Assembly (NCBI RefSeq): GCF_000282095.2
Contig: NZ_AKKC02000015.1
Coordinates: 434,001-498,000, forward strand
Reading direction: 5' to 3'
Length of the DNA stretch: 64,000 nt
From: Rhizobium sp. CF080
GTDB lineage: Bacteria; Pseudomonadota; Alphaproteobacteria; Rhizobiales; Rhizobiaceae
Shown: positions 32,592-42,481 of the stretch, piece after piece
Layout: the number at the start of each line of letters is the position of its first letter
Position numbering within the stretch: the first letter of the stretch is position 1
Program-made: the position numbers and the translations under genes
Notes under the pieces: generated by a model
What the model was told of the DNA's origin: nothing
Database searches by the model: none
What the model saw: the letters and a program-made list of their open reading frames with translations, nothing else

Positions 32592-33169
32592 CAGTGCGAC
32601 CGGCTCACGGGATTGGGGTTGTCGGGATGGATTTCCGCTGCCATCAGACCCTTGTCACCCGGCCCGAACCGCACCAGCACGACCTGGCCGGGGCGCAGTT
32701 CGGTGAGACCGAAACGGCGCAGCGTCTCCATGTGCACGAAAATGTCCTCGGTCCCCTCGCCGCGCGTCAGGAAGCCGAAACCCTTGGTGCGGTTGAACCA
32801 CTTCACCAAGGCCCGTTCCAGGCCACTGGTTGCGGTCACCTGGACGTGAGTGCGCACCGGCGGCAATTGCGAGGGGTGGACGGCTGTCGACTGATCCATG
32901 GACAGGATGCGGAACGCCTGGTAGCCGCGGTCCCGCTTCTGGATCATCGCGACGATGCGCGTGCCTTCCAGAATGGTCTGGTATCCGTCCCGGCGAAGGC
33001 AGGTGACGTGCAGAAGCACATCCTGCATGCCGTTGTCGGGAACGATGAAGCCGAACCCCTTCGCCACATCGAACCATTTGACGACGCCAGTGATTTCGAT
33101 CAGCTCGACCGGCTCGCCCGGAAGCTCTTCGAAACTGCCAACGTCCTTCGATGACATTCTGTCTGCCAT
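32591..33169 (-). CDS. Double cold-shock domain protein
   Basis: 192 residues holding two cold-shock domains: about 24-85 ([27 protein letters not shown]) and 118-180 ([27 protein letters not shown]). Both keep the RNP1-like KGFGF and RNP2-like FVH/LLH motifs used to bind single-stranded RNA or DNA. Two-domain forms are common in rhizobia. Likely an RNA chaperone. ATG 33169 or 33157; the former is first in frame. Confidence 0.9.
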   Translation of the reverse strand: MADRMSSKDVGSFEELPGEPVELIEITGVVKWFDVAKGFGFIVPDNGMQDVLLHVTCLRRDGYQTILEGTRIVAMIQKRDRGYQAFRILSMDQSTAVHPSQLPPVRTHVQVTATSGLERALVKWFNRTKGFGFLTRGEGTEDIFVHMETLRRFGLTELRPGQVVLVRFGPGDKGLMAAEIHPDNPNPVSRSH

Positions 33170-33391
33170 ATCCTGTCGGCCCCTCGATTACGCGTTACGA
33201 CGTGACGATCAACTGATTCTTAGAGGATAGATTAACATCCTGCTAACCATGCAGCGCAAGTCCCTGCCTTGGCTTTATCCACCTTCATCTCTATCTAGAG
33301 TGGCTTGCTCCAGGCTGGCGTCTGCGCCATATCCAGCACGGACCCGCACGGGGCTTATCGGCGACTGGATTTGTCGGAGGGAGACACCATA

Positions 33392-33832
33392 ATGCGTTAT
33401 CTTCATACCATGGTCCGGGTGAAAGACCTGGACGCTTCGCTTCATTTCTACACCACCGTTTTCGGCCTGAAAGAGATCCGGCGCATCGACAACGAGAAGG
33501 GCCGCTTCACGCTGGTCTTTCTCGCGGCTCCCGACGATCTCAGCGACGCCAAGGAAGTTCTCGCCCCCTGCGTCGAGCTGACCTACAATTGGGACACCGA
33601 GGATTATACCGGCGGACGCAACTTTGGTCACCTCGCCTATGAGGTCGATAACATCTACGATTTCTGCCAGCACCTTTCGGACAACGGCATCACCATCAAT
33701 CGTCCGCCACGCGAGGGCCGGATGGCCTTCGTCCGTTCGCCGGACGGCATTTCGATAGAGCTCCTCCAGAAGGGCGACAACCTCCCCGTTGCCGAACCCT
33801 GGGCTTCTGCACCGAATATTGGCAGCTGGTAA
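33392..33832 (+). CDS. gloA: Lactoylglutathione lyase (glyoxalase I)
   Basis: 146 residues. ATG 33392 follows GGAGGGA. It detoxifies methylglyoxal by joining it to glutathione as S-lactoylglutathione. The VOC fold metal ligands are visible: His5 ([10 protein letters not shown]), Glu in CVELTYNWD, His in [10 protein letters not shown] and Glu in ISIELLQK. The length matches the E. coli-type nickel enzyme. A strong hairpin follows. Confidence 0.95.
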   Translation: MRYLHTMVRVKDLDASLHFYTTVFGLKEIRRIDNEKGRFTLVFLAAPDDLSDAKEVLAPCVELTYNWDTEDYTGGRNFGHLAYEVDNIYDFCQHLSDNGITINRPPREGRMAFVRSPDGISIELLQKGDNLPVAEPWASAPNIGSW

Positions 33833-33839
33833 GATTTTT

Positions 33840-33877
33840 CAACGCGGCGGTTTCTTTTTTACTCAACCGCCGCGTTG
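33840..33877. terminator. Strong hairpin after gloA
   Basis: CAACGCGGCGGTT and AACCGCCGCGTTG form a perfect 13-base stem with a T-rich loop. There is no T run after it in either direction, so it may act as a pause or mRNA-stabilising end. Confidence 0.6.
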
Positions 33878-34000
33878 CGTCCCGCAACCTTGCGTCAGGC
33901 TAACCTCGCGACGGCCCGCCTGCCCCAAACGGCTTGTCCGTGCCGCTCTTCCGCGAGATGCTCGACATGATGATTCGCGGCATGACGCCCGCGAAACGAG

Positions 34001-34564
34001 TTGACGGGGCAAACCTTGCCGAAAACGCTTTTCCTTCGTTCGAATGTCCGCATGACGCTGGCGATCGCCTGTCTTTCCGCCTTGACGCTCGGCGGCTGCA
34101 CCACCATGAAAAAGACGGCCGACGCCACGACGCCCGCGCCGCGCACCACGGTGCCGGCCAGCGCCAGGGGCATTCTTGCCAAGGGCGGCACCACCGCCTC
34201 GAACCGCCATGTCAATCCGGCGATCTCAAAGGCGCAGCAACAACAGGCCCAGCCACCAGCCGCAACGGCGCAGGCTGCCGTCCCCACTCCCGAAAATACG
34301 TTCCCACCAGCGCCTGCACAGCCGCAGCAGGCCTCGATCGCGGGTCTTGCGACGCAGCCGACCGGCGTGCGCGCCGACAGCGGCACGATCTTTTCGTCAA
34401 ACCCGCCGATGGCCGCCGCTGCACCATCCGGCAACGGTCCGGTTCCGGCCAACCTGCCGAGGCGGAATTTCAACGCGACCACCGCCAGCGTCTACAGTGC
34501 CCAGCAGGCGACGCCTGCGGCCGCCTGCGGCGCAGACGCACAAGGCAATCCTTTAAGCTGCTGA
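34001..34564 (+). CDS. Pro/Ala/Gln-rich lipoprotein
   Basis: Up to 187 residues. A lipobox (TLGGC) ends the signal MTLAIACLSALTLGGC. After it comes a low-complexity Pro/Ala/Gln region and a C-terminal part with two cysteines (PAAACGADAQGNPLSC). The start is uncertain: TTG 34001 gives a basic leader, ATG 34052 is closer but has no ribosome site. Probably an outer-membrane lipoprotein of unknown role. Confidence 0.6.
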   Translation: MTGQTLPKTLFLRSNVRMTLAIACLSALTLGGCTTMKKTADATTPAPRTTVPASARGILAKGGTTASNRHVNPAISKAQQQQAQPPAATAQAAVPTPENTFPPAPAQPQQASIAGLATQPTGVRADSGTIFSSNPPMAAAAPSGNGPVPANLPRRNFNATTASVYSAQQATPAAACGADAQGNPLSC

Positions 34565-34639
34565 TTCGGCGCGATTTTCGCTTGGGTGACCGGCAACAGA
34601 AGGACCGTCATTTTTTTGTAAAAAAGATGGCTTTGGCGC

Positions 34640-34667
34640 TTGCGGGAAAGAAATCCCCTCTCTATAA
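34640..34667 (+). promoter_or_regulatory. Promoter of first tRNA-Glu
   Basis: TTGCGG (34640-34645), 16-base spacer, CTATAA (34662-34667), 18 bases before the tRNA. The same layout recurs at 34872. Confidence 0.75.
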
Positions 34668-34685
34668 GAGCGCCACGAAGCGCAG

Positions 34686-34760
34686 GCGCCCTTCGTCTAT
34701 CGGTTAGGACACCAGATTTTCATTCTGGGAAGAGGGGTTCGACTCCCCTAGGGCGTGCCA
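34686..34760 (+). tRNA. tRNA-Glu (anticodon TTC), copy 1
   Basis: 75 bases with CCA. Acceptor GCGCCCT pairs with AGGGCGT by wobble rules; anticodon loop TTTTCAT gives TTC; T arm GTTCGACTC is normal. Confidence 0.95.
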
Positions 34761-34871
34761 CTTCCACCTCCCCCAAGCTTTTGTTTTTATTCCTGTATCC
34801 AGCTTTCGCATGCCGTTTTTCAGCCATGCGATTTTTTGCGTATGCAAGCGCTGGAAAATGCAATTTTGCGC

Positions 34872-34899
34872 TTGCGGGATAGAAACACCCTGACTATAA
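34872..34899 (+). promoter_or_regulatory. Promoter of second tRNA-Glu
   Basis: TTGCGG (34872-34877), 16-base spacer, CTATAA (34894-34899), 21 bases before the second tRNA; near copy of the first promoter. Confidence 0.75.
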
Positions 34900-34920
34900 G
34901 GGCGCCACCACGAAGCGCAC

Positions 34921-34995
34921 GCGCCCTTCGTCTATCGGTTAGGACACCAGATTTTCATTCTGGGAAGAGGGGTTCGACTCCCCTAGGGCGTGCCA
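34921..34995 (+). tRNA. tRNA-Glu (anticodon TTC), copy 2
   Basis: Same 75-base sequence as copy 1. The pair, with promoters, is a tandem duplication about 235 bases apart. Confidence 0.95.
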
Positions 34996-35045
34996 CTTCC
35001 TCTCTCCGCGAACAGCAGATTTTTTCCGAAAAATCAGAACGTTCC

Positions 35046-36878
35046 TCACGGCGCCTTCACCGCGTCGAGCAGGCGAAGCTGCATACGCCGGGTGCCCTGC
35101 CATTGGTCGGCACTGAGGCAGCCGGCGGCGTGGATCTGGGCGCCCCGGGAATTGAGCAGCATATTGCCGAGCGGCGTTTCGGCGGCGCGAAAGGCTATGC
35201 CTTCCAGGCGCGAGCCGTCGGCCGCCTCCAGCGTCACCTTGATATGAGCGGTCCCGACCAAGCGGGCATCCTTCAGCCGGTGGGCGGGGATGGCAAAGAC
35301 CGGCTGTGAATGGCCCGAACCATAGGGGCCGGCCTGTTCGAGCAGGTCGAAGAGTTCGAGCGTCGCGCCGGAGGCCGAAAGCGCGCCGTCGATCTTCAGC
35401 ACGTGATTGGCGACCAGTGCCGGCACGCCCTCGCCCGCCATCTCCTCGAAGAAGGCGCGCAGGCGGCCTAGATTGCTGCGCTCGACCGTCAAGCCGGCTG
35501 CCATGGCGTGGCCGCCGCCCTTGACGAGCAGGCCGGCATCCACCGCCGCGCGCACCATGCGGCCCATGTCGAAACCGTTGATCGAACGGCCGGAACCGGT
35601 CCCCTTGCCGGACGGATCGAAGGCGATCGCGAAAGCCGGCCGCTTGAATTTCTCCTTCAGCCGCGCCGCGATCAGCCCGACGATACCCGGGTGCCACTTG
35701 TCGCGCGCCGTGACGATGACGTTGGCCCCCTCGCCGTTGCCGTATTCGGCAAGCACTTCGGCCTCCGCCTCGGCGAGCATGGCAGCCTCCATGGCCTGCC
35801 GCTCGCGGTTGAGGTCGTCCAGCCGGCCGGCGATCACCTCCGCCTCGATCGGATCCTCGAGGGTCAGCAGGCGGCTGCCGAGCGCTGCATCGCCGATCCG
35901 TCCGCCGGCATTGATGCGCGGGCCGATCAGGAAGCCGAAATGATAAGGCGTCACGGGGCCGCCAAGCCCCGCCTTGCGGAACAGCGCCGAAAGCCCGGCA
36001 TTGCCCATATGGCGGGCCGCAAGCAGGCCCTTGACCACATAGGCGCGATTGAGGCCCTTCAGCGGCACCACGTCGCAGACGGTCGCCAGCGCCACGATAT
36101 CGAGCCAGGCGAGCAGGTCGAGCGATTTGGCGCGCGGATCGCCAAGTTGCCGCATGTGGCGCGCGGCGGCGACCAGAACCAGGAAAACGACGCCGGCGGC
36201 GCAGAGATGGCCCTGGCCCGAGAGATCGTCTTCGCGGTTCGGGTTGACGAGCGCCAGGCATGGCGGCAGTTCGTGGCCGAGCTGGTGATGGTCGATGACC
36301 ACGACGTCACAGCCCTGATCGCGCGCCGCAGCAAGCGCATCATGGCTGGTCGAGCCACAGTCGACGGTGACGATCAAGCTTGCGCCATTGGCTATCAGCT
36401 GGCGGATCGCCGTCGGATTGGGGCCGTACCCCTCGAAGATGCGGTCGGGAATATAGATTTCCGCCTCGACGCCGAAATGGCGGAGAAACCGGTAGAGCAG
36501 CGCGGAGGAGGATGCTCCGTCGACGTCGTAATCGCCGAAGATCGCGACCTTTTCCTGCCTGGCGATCGCATCGGCGAGCCGCATCACCGCCTTCTCGCAA
36601 TCGGTGAGCGTGTAAGGATCCGGCATCAGCGAGCGGATAGTCGGATCGAGGAAGGCGGGTGCGTCGTCCAGTGCAACCCCGCGGCCGGCAAGCACCCTGG
36701 CGACGAGATCGGGGATGCCGTGGATCTGGGCGATCGCCAGCGCGCGGTTCTGGGCCGCCTGATCGAGACGCGACACCCAGCGCTGGTCGCCCGCGGAGCG
36801 TTCGACGCCGAGGAATGCGCGCGGGACGGGATCAACCGTTTCCACTGTCGACGAAAGCGCGGAGAAAATTCTGGTCAT
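35046..36878 (-). CDS. recJ: Single-stranded DNA 5'-3' exonuclease RecJ
   Basis: 610 residues. DHH phosphoesterase motifs are clear: VAIFGDYDVDGASSSALLY with the DxD, IVTVDCGS, VVIDHHQLG (DHH), and a DHHA1 part with MAAGLT and GGGHAMAAG. It digests single strands in recombination and mismatch repair. Length is normal. ATG 36878 precedes IFSALSSTVETVDPV. Last of the leftward aminotransferase-hom-recJ run. Confidence 0.95.
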   Translation of the reverse strand: MTRIFSALSSTVETVDPVPRAFLGVERSAGDQRWVSRLDQAAQNRALAIAQIHGIPDLVARVLAGRGVALDDAPAFLDPTIRSLMPDPYTLTDCEKAVMRLADAIARQEKVAIFGDYDVDGASSSALLYRFLRHFGVEAEIYIPDRIFEGYGPNPTAIRQLIANGASLIVTVDCGSTSHDALAAARDQGCDVVVIDHHQLGHELPPCLALVNPNREDDLSGQGHLCAAGVVFLVLVAAARHMRQLGDPRAKSLDLLAWLDIVALATVCDVVPLKGLNRAYVVKGLLAARHMGNAGLSALFRKAGLGGPVTPYHFGFLIGPRINAGGRIGDAALGSRLLTLEDPIEAEVIAGRLDDLNRERQAMEAAMLAEAEAEVLAEYGNGEGANVIVTARDKWHPGIVGLIAARLKEKFKRPAFAIAFDPSGKGTGSGRSINGFDMGRMVRAAVDAGLLVKGGGHAMAAGLTVERSNLGRLRAFFEEMAGEGVPALVANHVLKIDGALSASGATLELFDLLEQAGPYGSGHSQPVFAIPAHRLKDARLVGTAHIKVTLEAADGSRLEGIAFRAAETPLGNMLLNSRGAQIHAAGCLSADQWQGTRRMQLRLLDAVKAP

Positions 36879-36966
36879 GGAGCGCTTTTAGCGTATCGCG
36901 AGAGCGAGAGGAATCGATTTGACGGGATCGCCGGATGGATTTGGCCATCTTTCGGTTGCCGGTCGA

Positions 36967-37194
36967 TCACAGCATCGACCAGACGAATGCCGCGCCGCTG
37001 ATGCCGGCCGCCGCCGCGAAGAACACAAGCAGGAAAGCAAAGCTCCGCCGCCCGTCGAAACCGTCACCGCTCGCCTGATCGTTGGCGTGGATAAGACGGC
37101 AGCCATGCGGCCTGGGGCCGGTCTCGCCGAGTTTCAGACGGTACCCCTTGTTCCGCGTGTTGATTTTCCGCGTATTCATAGCCCGCGTCTTCAT
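36967..37194 (-). CDS. Small one-helix membrane protein (75 aa)
   Basis: From ATG 37194 (upstream GAGGAGG is a little far) the product has a basic N-terminus (NTRKINTRNKGYRLKLGE) and one C-terminal membrane helix (SFAFLLVFFAAAAGISGAAFVW). A TTG start at 37236 is possible. It fills the space between hom and recJ. No known family. Weakly supported but the helix and site argue for a real gene. Confidence 0.4.
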   Translation of the reverse strand: MKTRAMNTRKINTRNKGYRLKLGETGPRPHGCRLIHANDQASGDGFDGRRSFAFLLVFFAAAAGISGAAFVWSML

Positions 37195-37364
37195 GGCGAT
37201 CGCGCAAGCCTCCTCGACCGTGATTGCCACTGACAATCTACGTCCGGAGGCCCCTCAGCGGCCACCCGGAGAGCCTTTGCGGCATTCATTTTCGCAGACG
37301 TTCCCGAAAGGTTCCTGCGTTTCCCACAGGAAACAGCAGGACCGGTTTTCGAATCGAGCGTTCT

Positions 37365-38687
37365 CTAGAAAGCCTTGGGCCGCTCGATGCGAATCACCTG
37401 GGGCTCGCCGACGAGATAGCTCTCGGCCTTGATCGCATCGACCGCCTTGCGCACCGAATCCTCGGTGGTCGCGTGCGTGACGAGGATGATGGTCTTCGGC
37501 GTATCTGCCGCGGCATCCGGCTTGGATCGCTGCATGATCGATTCCAGCGAGATGCCGTTTTCCGCCATGCGAGCTGCGATGCTGGCAAAGACGCCGGTGC
37601 GGTCGGCAACCGTCAGGCGGATGAAATAACCGCCCTCGTGGCTCTGCATGCGGGCGCGCTTGTAGGGCGCCAGGGCCGCGGCCGGGGTGCCGAGAACCGG
37701 AACACGCTGCGCGCCCGGGCTGCTCTTGGCGATGTCGGCGATATCGCCGAGAACGGCGGACGCGGTCGCATTGCCGCCGGCGCCGGGGCCGACCATCAGC
37801 AGTTCGCCTAGAATATCGGATTCGATCGCCACCGCATTGGTGACGCCGTCGACCTGGGCGATGACCGAGTCATGCGGCACCATGGTCGGATGGACGCGCT
37901 GCTCGATACCGCTGTCGGTCAGCTGGGCGACGCCCAGCAGCTTGATGCGGTAGCCGAGATCGGCGGCCGCATGAATGTCCTCGATCGAGATATTGCTGAT
38001 GCCCTCGAGATAGATCTCGTCGGCGGCGATCTGGGTGCCGAAGGCGAGCGTCGTCAGGATGGCGAGCTTGTGGGCCGTGTCGTTGCCCTCGATGTCGAAG
38101 GCGGGATCGGCTTCGGCGTAACCGAGCCGCTGCGCTTCCTTGAGGCAATCGGCGAATGACAAGCCTTCCTTCTCCATCCGGGTCAGGATGTAGTTGCAGG
38201 TGCCGTTCATGATGCCGTAGACGCGCGACACGGTATTGCCGGTCAGGGACTCACGAAGCGCCTTGATGACCGGAATGCCGCCGGCAACGGCGGCTTCAAA
38301 ATTGAGAAGCACGCTCTTTTCTTCGGCGATCTTGGCAAGTTCGACACCGGACGCTGCAAGCAATGCCTTGTTGGCGGTCACCACGTGGAGACCACGGGTC
38401 AGCGCTGCCTTTACGGAATCCGCAGCAGCTCCCGAGGCGCCGCCCATCAGTTCCACGAAGACGTCGATATCGGCCTCGTTGGCCATCTTTTCCGGTGTGT
38501 CGAACCAGGTGATGCCGGAAATATCGATGCCGCGGTCGCGCGACCTGTCGCGTGCCGTCACTGCCGTAATCTCGATCGCCCGGCCGCATGTCGTTGCCAA
38601 TTCATTCGCACGGGTCTGGATGATCCGGACGAGCGAGGCACCCACAGTGCCGAGACCCGCAATGCCGACTTTGAGGGCGTCTGCCAT
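37365..38687 (-). CDS. hom: Homoserine dehydrogenase
   Basis: 440 residues. NAD-binding GIAGLGTVGASLV at the start; the catalytic block GGIPVIKALRESLTGN and GIMNGTCNYILTRM are standard; a C-terminal ACT domain (YFIRLTVADRTGVFASI, ISLESIMQ) should give feedback control by threonine. Reduces aspartate semialdehyde to homoserine for threonine and methionine. ATG 38687 has AGGAAGAA upstream. It follows the aminotransferase gene by about 60 bases. Confidence 0.95.
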   Translation of the reverse strand: MADALKVGIAGLGTVGASLVRIIQTRANELATTCGRAIEITAVTARDRSRDRGIDISGITWFDTPEKMANEADIDVFVELMGGASGAAADSVKAALTRGLHVVTANKALLAASGVELAKIAEEKSVLLNFEAAVAGGIPVIKALRESLTGNTVSRVYGIMNGTCNYILTRMEKEGLSFADCLKEAQRLGYAEADPAFDIEGNDTAHKLAILTTLAFGTQIAADEIYLEGISNISIEDIHAAADLGYRIKLLGVAQLTDSGIEQRVHPTMVPHDSVIAQVDGVTNAVAIESDILGELLMVGPGAGGNATASAVLGDIADIAKSSPGAQRVPVLGTPAAALAPYKRARMQSHEGGYFIRLTVADRTGVFASIAARMAENGISLESIMQRSKPDAAADTPKTIILVTHATTEDSVRKAVDAIKAESYLVGEPQVIRIERPKAF

Positions 38688-38714
38688 GCTATTCTTCCTG
38701 ATTGCCTGGGAGGT

Positions 38715-38750
38715 GGCGGCCCGTCCGGGCCGCCGGAAATTCTATTCCGG
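38715..38750 (-). terminator. Hairpins between aminotransferase gene and hom
   Basis: GGCGGCCCG with CGGGCCGCC (38715-38734) and CCGGAA with TTCCGG (38733-38750). No T run, so attenuation or RNA processing is more likely than full stop. Confidence 0.45.
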
Positions 38751-39968
38751 TCAGCGGCGCGTGTTGAGCGAGATGACGTTGTGCATCGTCTCGTCGGCCG
38801 TCGACAGGAACTTCTTGATGTTGCGGGCCGCCTGGCGGATGCGGTGCTCGTTCTCGACGAGCGCCAGGCGAACGTAGTCGTCGCCCATCTCGCCGAAGCC
38901 GATGCCAGGGGCGACCGCAACGTCAGCCTTCTCGACGAGCAGCTTCGAAAACTCGAGGCTGCCGAGATGGCGGAACTTTTCCGGGATCTTGGCCCAGGCG
39001 AACATGGTGGCTGCCGGCGGCGGCACTTCGAAACCGGCCTTGCCGAAGCTGTCGACCATCACGTCGCGGCGGCGCTTGTAGACGTTGCGGACTTCCGCGA
39101 TGTCGGAACCGTCGCCGTTGAGCGCATGGGTCGCGGCGACCTGGATCGGCGTGAAGGCGCCGTAATCGAGATACGACTTCACGCGGGTGAGCGCCGAAAT
39201 CAGCCGCTCGTTGCCGACCGCAAAGCCGATGCGCCAGCCGGGCATCGAGAAGGTCTTCGACATCGAGGTGAATTCGACAGCGACATCGATGGCGCCTGGA
39301 ACCTGCAGCACGGACGGTGGCGGCTCGCCGTCGAAATAGATTTCCGAATAGGCAAGGTCGGAGAGCACGATGATGTCGTGCTTTCTCGCAAAGCTCACGA
39401 CCTCTTTATAGAAGTCCAGCGAGGCGACATGCGCCGTCGGGTTGGACGGGTAGTTGAGGATCAGCGCCAGGGGCTTCGGGATCGAGTGCTTCACGGCGCG
39501 TTCGAGCGGCGGGAAGAAACTGTCGTCCGGCTCGACCGACATCGAACGGATCACGCCGCCCGCCATCAGGAAGCCGAAGGCATGGATCGGATAGGTCGGG
39601 TTCGGGCACAGGATGACGTCGCCCGGTGCGGTGATCGCCTGCGCCATGTTGGCGAAGCCTTCCTTGGAGCCCAGCGTCGCAACGACCTGGGTATCCGGGT
39701 TGAGCTTCACACCGAAACGGCGGGCGTAATAGGCGGCCTGGGCGCGGCGCAGGCCGGGAATGCCCTTGGACGACGAATAACGGTGGGTGCGCGGGTCCTG
39801 GACCACTTCGCACAGCTTGTCGACGATCGCCTTCGGTGTCGGAAGATCGGGATTGCCCATGCCGAGATCGATAATGTCCGCGCCACCCGCTCGCGCGCTG
39901 GCCTTCAAACGGTTGACCTGTTCGAAGACGTATGGCGGCAGGCGTCGGACTTTATGAAACTCTTCCAT
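38751..39968 (-). CDS. Class I aminotransferase (AlaC-like)
   Basis: 405 residues from ATG 39968, with GGGGAGAAAG upstream. PLP-dependent fold: IIDLGMGNPDLPTP, YSSSKGIPGLRRA, YPSNPTAH, LSDLAYSEIYFDG and the Lys in SMSKTFSMPGWRIGF. This group in alphaproteobacteria includes alanine and related transaminases and lies next to hom. The exact amino acid used cannot be told from sequence alone. Confidence 0.85.
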   Translation of the reverse strand: MEEFHKVRRLPPYVFEQVNRLKASARAGGADIIDLGMGNPDLPTPKAIVDKLCEVVQDPRTHRYSSSKGIPGLRRAQAAYYARRFGVKLNPDTQVVATLGSKEGFANMAQAITAPGDVILCPNPTYPIHAFGFLMAGGVIRSMSVEPDDSFFPPLERAVKHSIPKPLALILNYPSNPTAHVASLDFYKEVVSFARKHDIIVLSDLAYSEIYFDGEPPPSVLQVPGAIDVAVEFTSMSKTFSMPGWRIGFAVGNERLISALTRVKSYLDYGAFTPIQVAATHALNGDGSDIAEVRNVYKRRRDVMVDSFGKAGFEVPPPAATMFAWAKIPEKFRHLGSLEFSKLLVEKADVAVAPGIGFGEMGDDYVRLALVENEHRIRQAARNIKKFLSTADETMHNVISLNTRR

Positions 39969-40096
39969 CTTTCTCCCCGTGGAGGGCGCGCAGCGTCGAA
40001 CGCGACGCGCCGGTGTCGCATGATTGGCGATTTTTTGCTTTGCGACCAAAAGCGCCGAAACGCAAGTGCTATTTGCCGATATGAGGTTGGGTCGGA

Positions 40097-40498
40097 CTAC
40101 TTGGCGATGTTGGCCAACGCGTCCTTGCCGTGCTCGGCGGCGAGCTTGCGATATTCGGCAACCCGGCGCTGGTACTCGGCTTCCGAGATGGAGCCCGACC
40201 TGCGCTGGCGGGCGAGCGACGCAAGGCGTGGCTCGGCCTTGTTGTAATCCTCATCCTCGATCTGCTCGGCTGCGGCACGCAGCGTCGGATCGAAACTCGG
40301 ATAGGTGCCGGTGTTGCGCCTGGCGACCGGACCGGGTGGCGGCGCGGTGTTGGTCTGAGCGATGACGGCCGGCGGTGCGGTGTTTGGAATGCCGTCATCC
40401 AACGCAAACGTGTTGCTGTTGCAGCCGGCCAGCAGAGAGAGCGCGCCAAGACCGATAAAAACCGGTAAGCTGCCGATCCGATGCCTCAGTTTTTCCAT
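40097..40498 (-). CDS. Small lipoprotein
   Basis: 133 residues. Signal and lipobox (VFIGLGALSLLAGC, Cys26). A Pro/Thr-rich linker follows and then a helical domain (AAAEQIEDEDYNKAEPRLAS, ISEAEYQRRVAEYRKLA) that resembles SHOCT-like or other short helical modules. Divergent from phaC with about 120 bases between. Probably outer-membrane or periplasmic; unknown role. Confidence 0.75.
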   Translation of the reverse strand: MEKLRHRIGSLPVFIGLGALSLLAGCNSNTFALDDGIPNTAPPAVIAQTNTAPPPGPVARRNTGTYPSFDPTLRAAAEQIEDEDYNKAEPRLASLARQRRSGSISEAEYQRRVAEYRKLAAEHGKDALANIAK

Positions 40499-40621
40499 TT
40501 CCGTAACCCAGTTTCCGTCATCGACCAAATGCACCCGAAGGCGCCGATCGCTGGCACTTGTATTCGCTTTCAGGCACAATGTACAAACGAAAACAACTAA
40601 CAATCTGTGGGGAGGTCGTGC

Positions 40622-42469
40622 GTGGCGGAAAAGACCGAGGATAAGGGGCAGGCCGGCCAGGAATTTCCCGGATTCGATCCCAAATCGGTCGAGGCCTATG
40701 TGGTCAAGGACCCGCAGGCGCTCGCCATGAACTTTGCTCGGGCGCTGGAAAACCTCGGTAAAGCGGCATCGGAATGGCTCGGGCCGCGCGAACGGGGGCA
40801 GATCACCGATTCGGTCGCAGACCCGGTGACCGACCTCGTGAAGACCCTTTCCAAGGTCACGGAATACTGGATTTCGGATCCGAAGCGGACGCTCGAGGCG
40901 CAAACCTTGCTCTTCTCCAGCTATATCGGCATCTGGACGCGCACGCTCAATCAGTTTTCGGGGCAGCCCGTCCCGCCTGAAGCCGATACCCTGCCGAAGG
41001 ACAAGCGTTTCGCCGACGACGACTGGATGAAGAACCCGTTCTTCGCCCTCCTGCGGCAGCTCTATCTGGTCACCGCCTCCTGGGCCGACAAGCTGGTCAA
41101 CGAAGCCGAAGGGCTCGACGAGCACACGCGCCACAAGGCCGCCTTCTACGTGAAGCAGATCACCGCCGCCCTTTCGCCGGTCAATTTCGCGCTCACCAAT
41201 CCGGAAGTCTATCGCGAGACAGTCGCCAGCAACGGCGCCAACCTGGTGGCCGGCATGAAGATGTTTGCCGAGGACATCGCCGCCGGAGGCGGCGACCTGA
41301 GGCTGCGCCACACCGACGCGACCAAGTTCGCGATCGGCCGCAACATGGCGCTGACGCCGGGCAAGGTGATTGCCCAGAGCGAGGTCTGCGAGGTCATCCA
41401 GTACGACCCCTCCACGGAAACGGTGCTGAAGCGCCCTCTCCTCATCTGCCCGCCGTGGATCAACAAGTTCTACATCCTCGACCTCAACCCGCAAAAAAGC
41501 TTCATCAAGTGGTGCGTCGACCAGGGCCACACGGTGTTCGTGATCTCCTGGGTCAATCCGGACGAGCGGCATGCAAGCAAGGACTGGGAATCCTACATGC
41601 GCGAGGGGATCGACTTCGCGCTGACGACGATCGAGAAGGCGACCGGCGAACGCCAAGTGAACGCGATCGGCTATTGCGTCGGCGGAACGCTGCTTGCCGC
41701 AACGCTTGCCTATCACGCGCAGAAGAAGAACAGCCGCATCGCATCGGCAACCTTCCTCACCACCCAGGTGGATTTCACCCATGCGGGGGATCTCAAGGTC
41801 TTCGTCGACGAGGAGCAGATTTCGGCGATGGAAAAGCAGATGAATGCGATCGGCTATCTCGACGGTTCGAAGATGGCGACCGCCTTCAACATGCTGCGCG
41901 CTTCGGAACTGATCTGGCCCTATGTGGTCAGCAACTACCTGAAGGGCCAAGAGCCGATGCCCTTCGACCTGCTCTACTGGAATTCCGACAGTACGCGCAT
42001 GGCGGCCGCCAACCACGCCTATTACCTGCGTAACTGCTATCTCGACAACAATCTGAGCAAGGGCCAGATGAAGCTCGCGGGAAAGACGATCTCGCTGAAG
42101 GACATCAAGATCCCGGTCTACAATCTCGCCACCCGGGAGGACCATATCGCCCCGCCGAAATCGGTCTTTCTCGGCTCCTCGCTGTTCGGCGGTCCTGTGG
42201 ATTTCGTGCTGACCGGTTCGGGCCACATCGCCGGCGTCGTCAATCCGCCCGACAAGCAGAAATACCAGTACTGGACCGGCGGCAAGGCCGAAGGCCAATA
42301 CGAGGACTGGATGACGAGCGCCGAAGAGAACAAGGGATCCTGGTGGCCGCACTGGCATGCCTGGGTCGAGGCCAAGGACGACGAGCGCGTGCCTGCCCGC
42401 AAGCCGGGCGGCAAGGCGCTGAATGCGATTGCCGATGCGCCCGGCACCTATGTGCTGGAACGCATCTGA
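40622..42469 (+). CDS. phaC: Class I poly-beta-hydroxyalkanoate synthase
   Basis: 615 residues from GTG 40622, with GGGGAGG upstream. It polymerises hydroxyacyl-CoA into storage polymer on granules. The N-terminal part ([15 protein letters not shown]) and the lipase-like box GYCVGG (Cys near 353) are class I features. The catalytic Asp is in [10 protein letters not shown] and the His in [12 protein letters not shown]. Length fits rhizobial enzymes. sfsA follows only 12 bases later. Confidence 0.95.
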   Translation: MAEKTEDKGQAGQEFPGFDPKSVEAYVVKDPQALAMNFARALENLGKAASEWLGPRERGQITDSVADPVTDLVKTLSKVTEYWISDPKRTLEAQTLLFSSYIGIWTRTLNQFSGQPVPPEADTLPKDKRFADDDWMKNPFFALLRQLYLVTASWADKLVNEAEGLDEHTRHKAAFYVKQITAALSPVNFALTNPEVYRETVASNGANLVAGMKMFAEDIAAGGGDLRLRHTDATKFAIGRNMALTPGKVIAQSEVCEVIQYDPSTETVLKRPLLICPPWINKFYILDLNPQKSFIKWCVDQGHTVFVISWVNPDERHASKDWESYMREGIDFALTTIEKATGERQVNAIGYCVGGTLLAATLAYHAQKKNSRIASATFLTTQVDFTHAGDLKVFVDEEQISAMEKQMNAIGYLDGSKMATAFNMLRASELIWPYVVSNYLKGQEPMPFDLLYWNSDSTRMAAANHAYYLRNCYLDNNLSKGQMKLAGKTISLKDIKIPVYNLATREDHIAPPKSVFLGSSLFGGPVDFVLTGSGHIAGVVNPPDKQKYQYWTGGKAEGQYEDWMTSAEENKGSWWPHWHAWVEAKDDERVPARKPGGKALNAIADAPGTYVLERI

Positions 42470-42481
42470 TCCTATTCGCAG

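Noticed and set aside
35508-37001. Rightward 497-residue open frame
   Set aside because: Antisense to recJ; composition typical of GC-rich shadow frames.
38385-40247. Rightward 620-residue open frame
   Set aside because: Antisense to hom and the aminotransferase, which have clear catalytic motifs.
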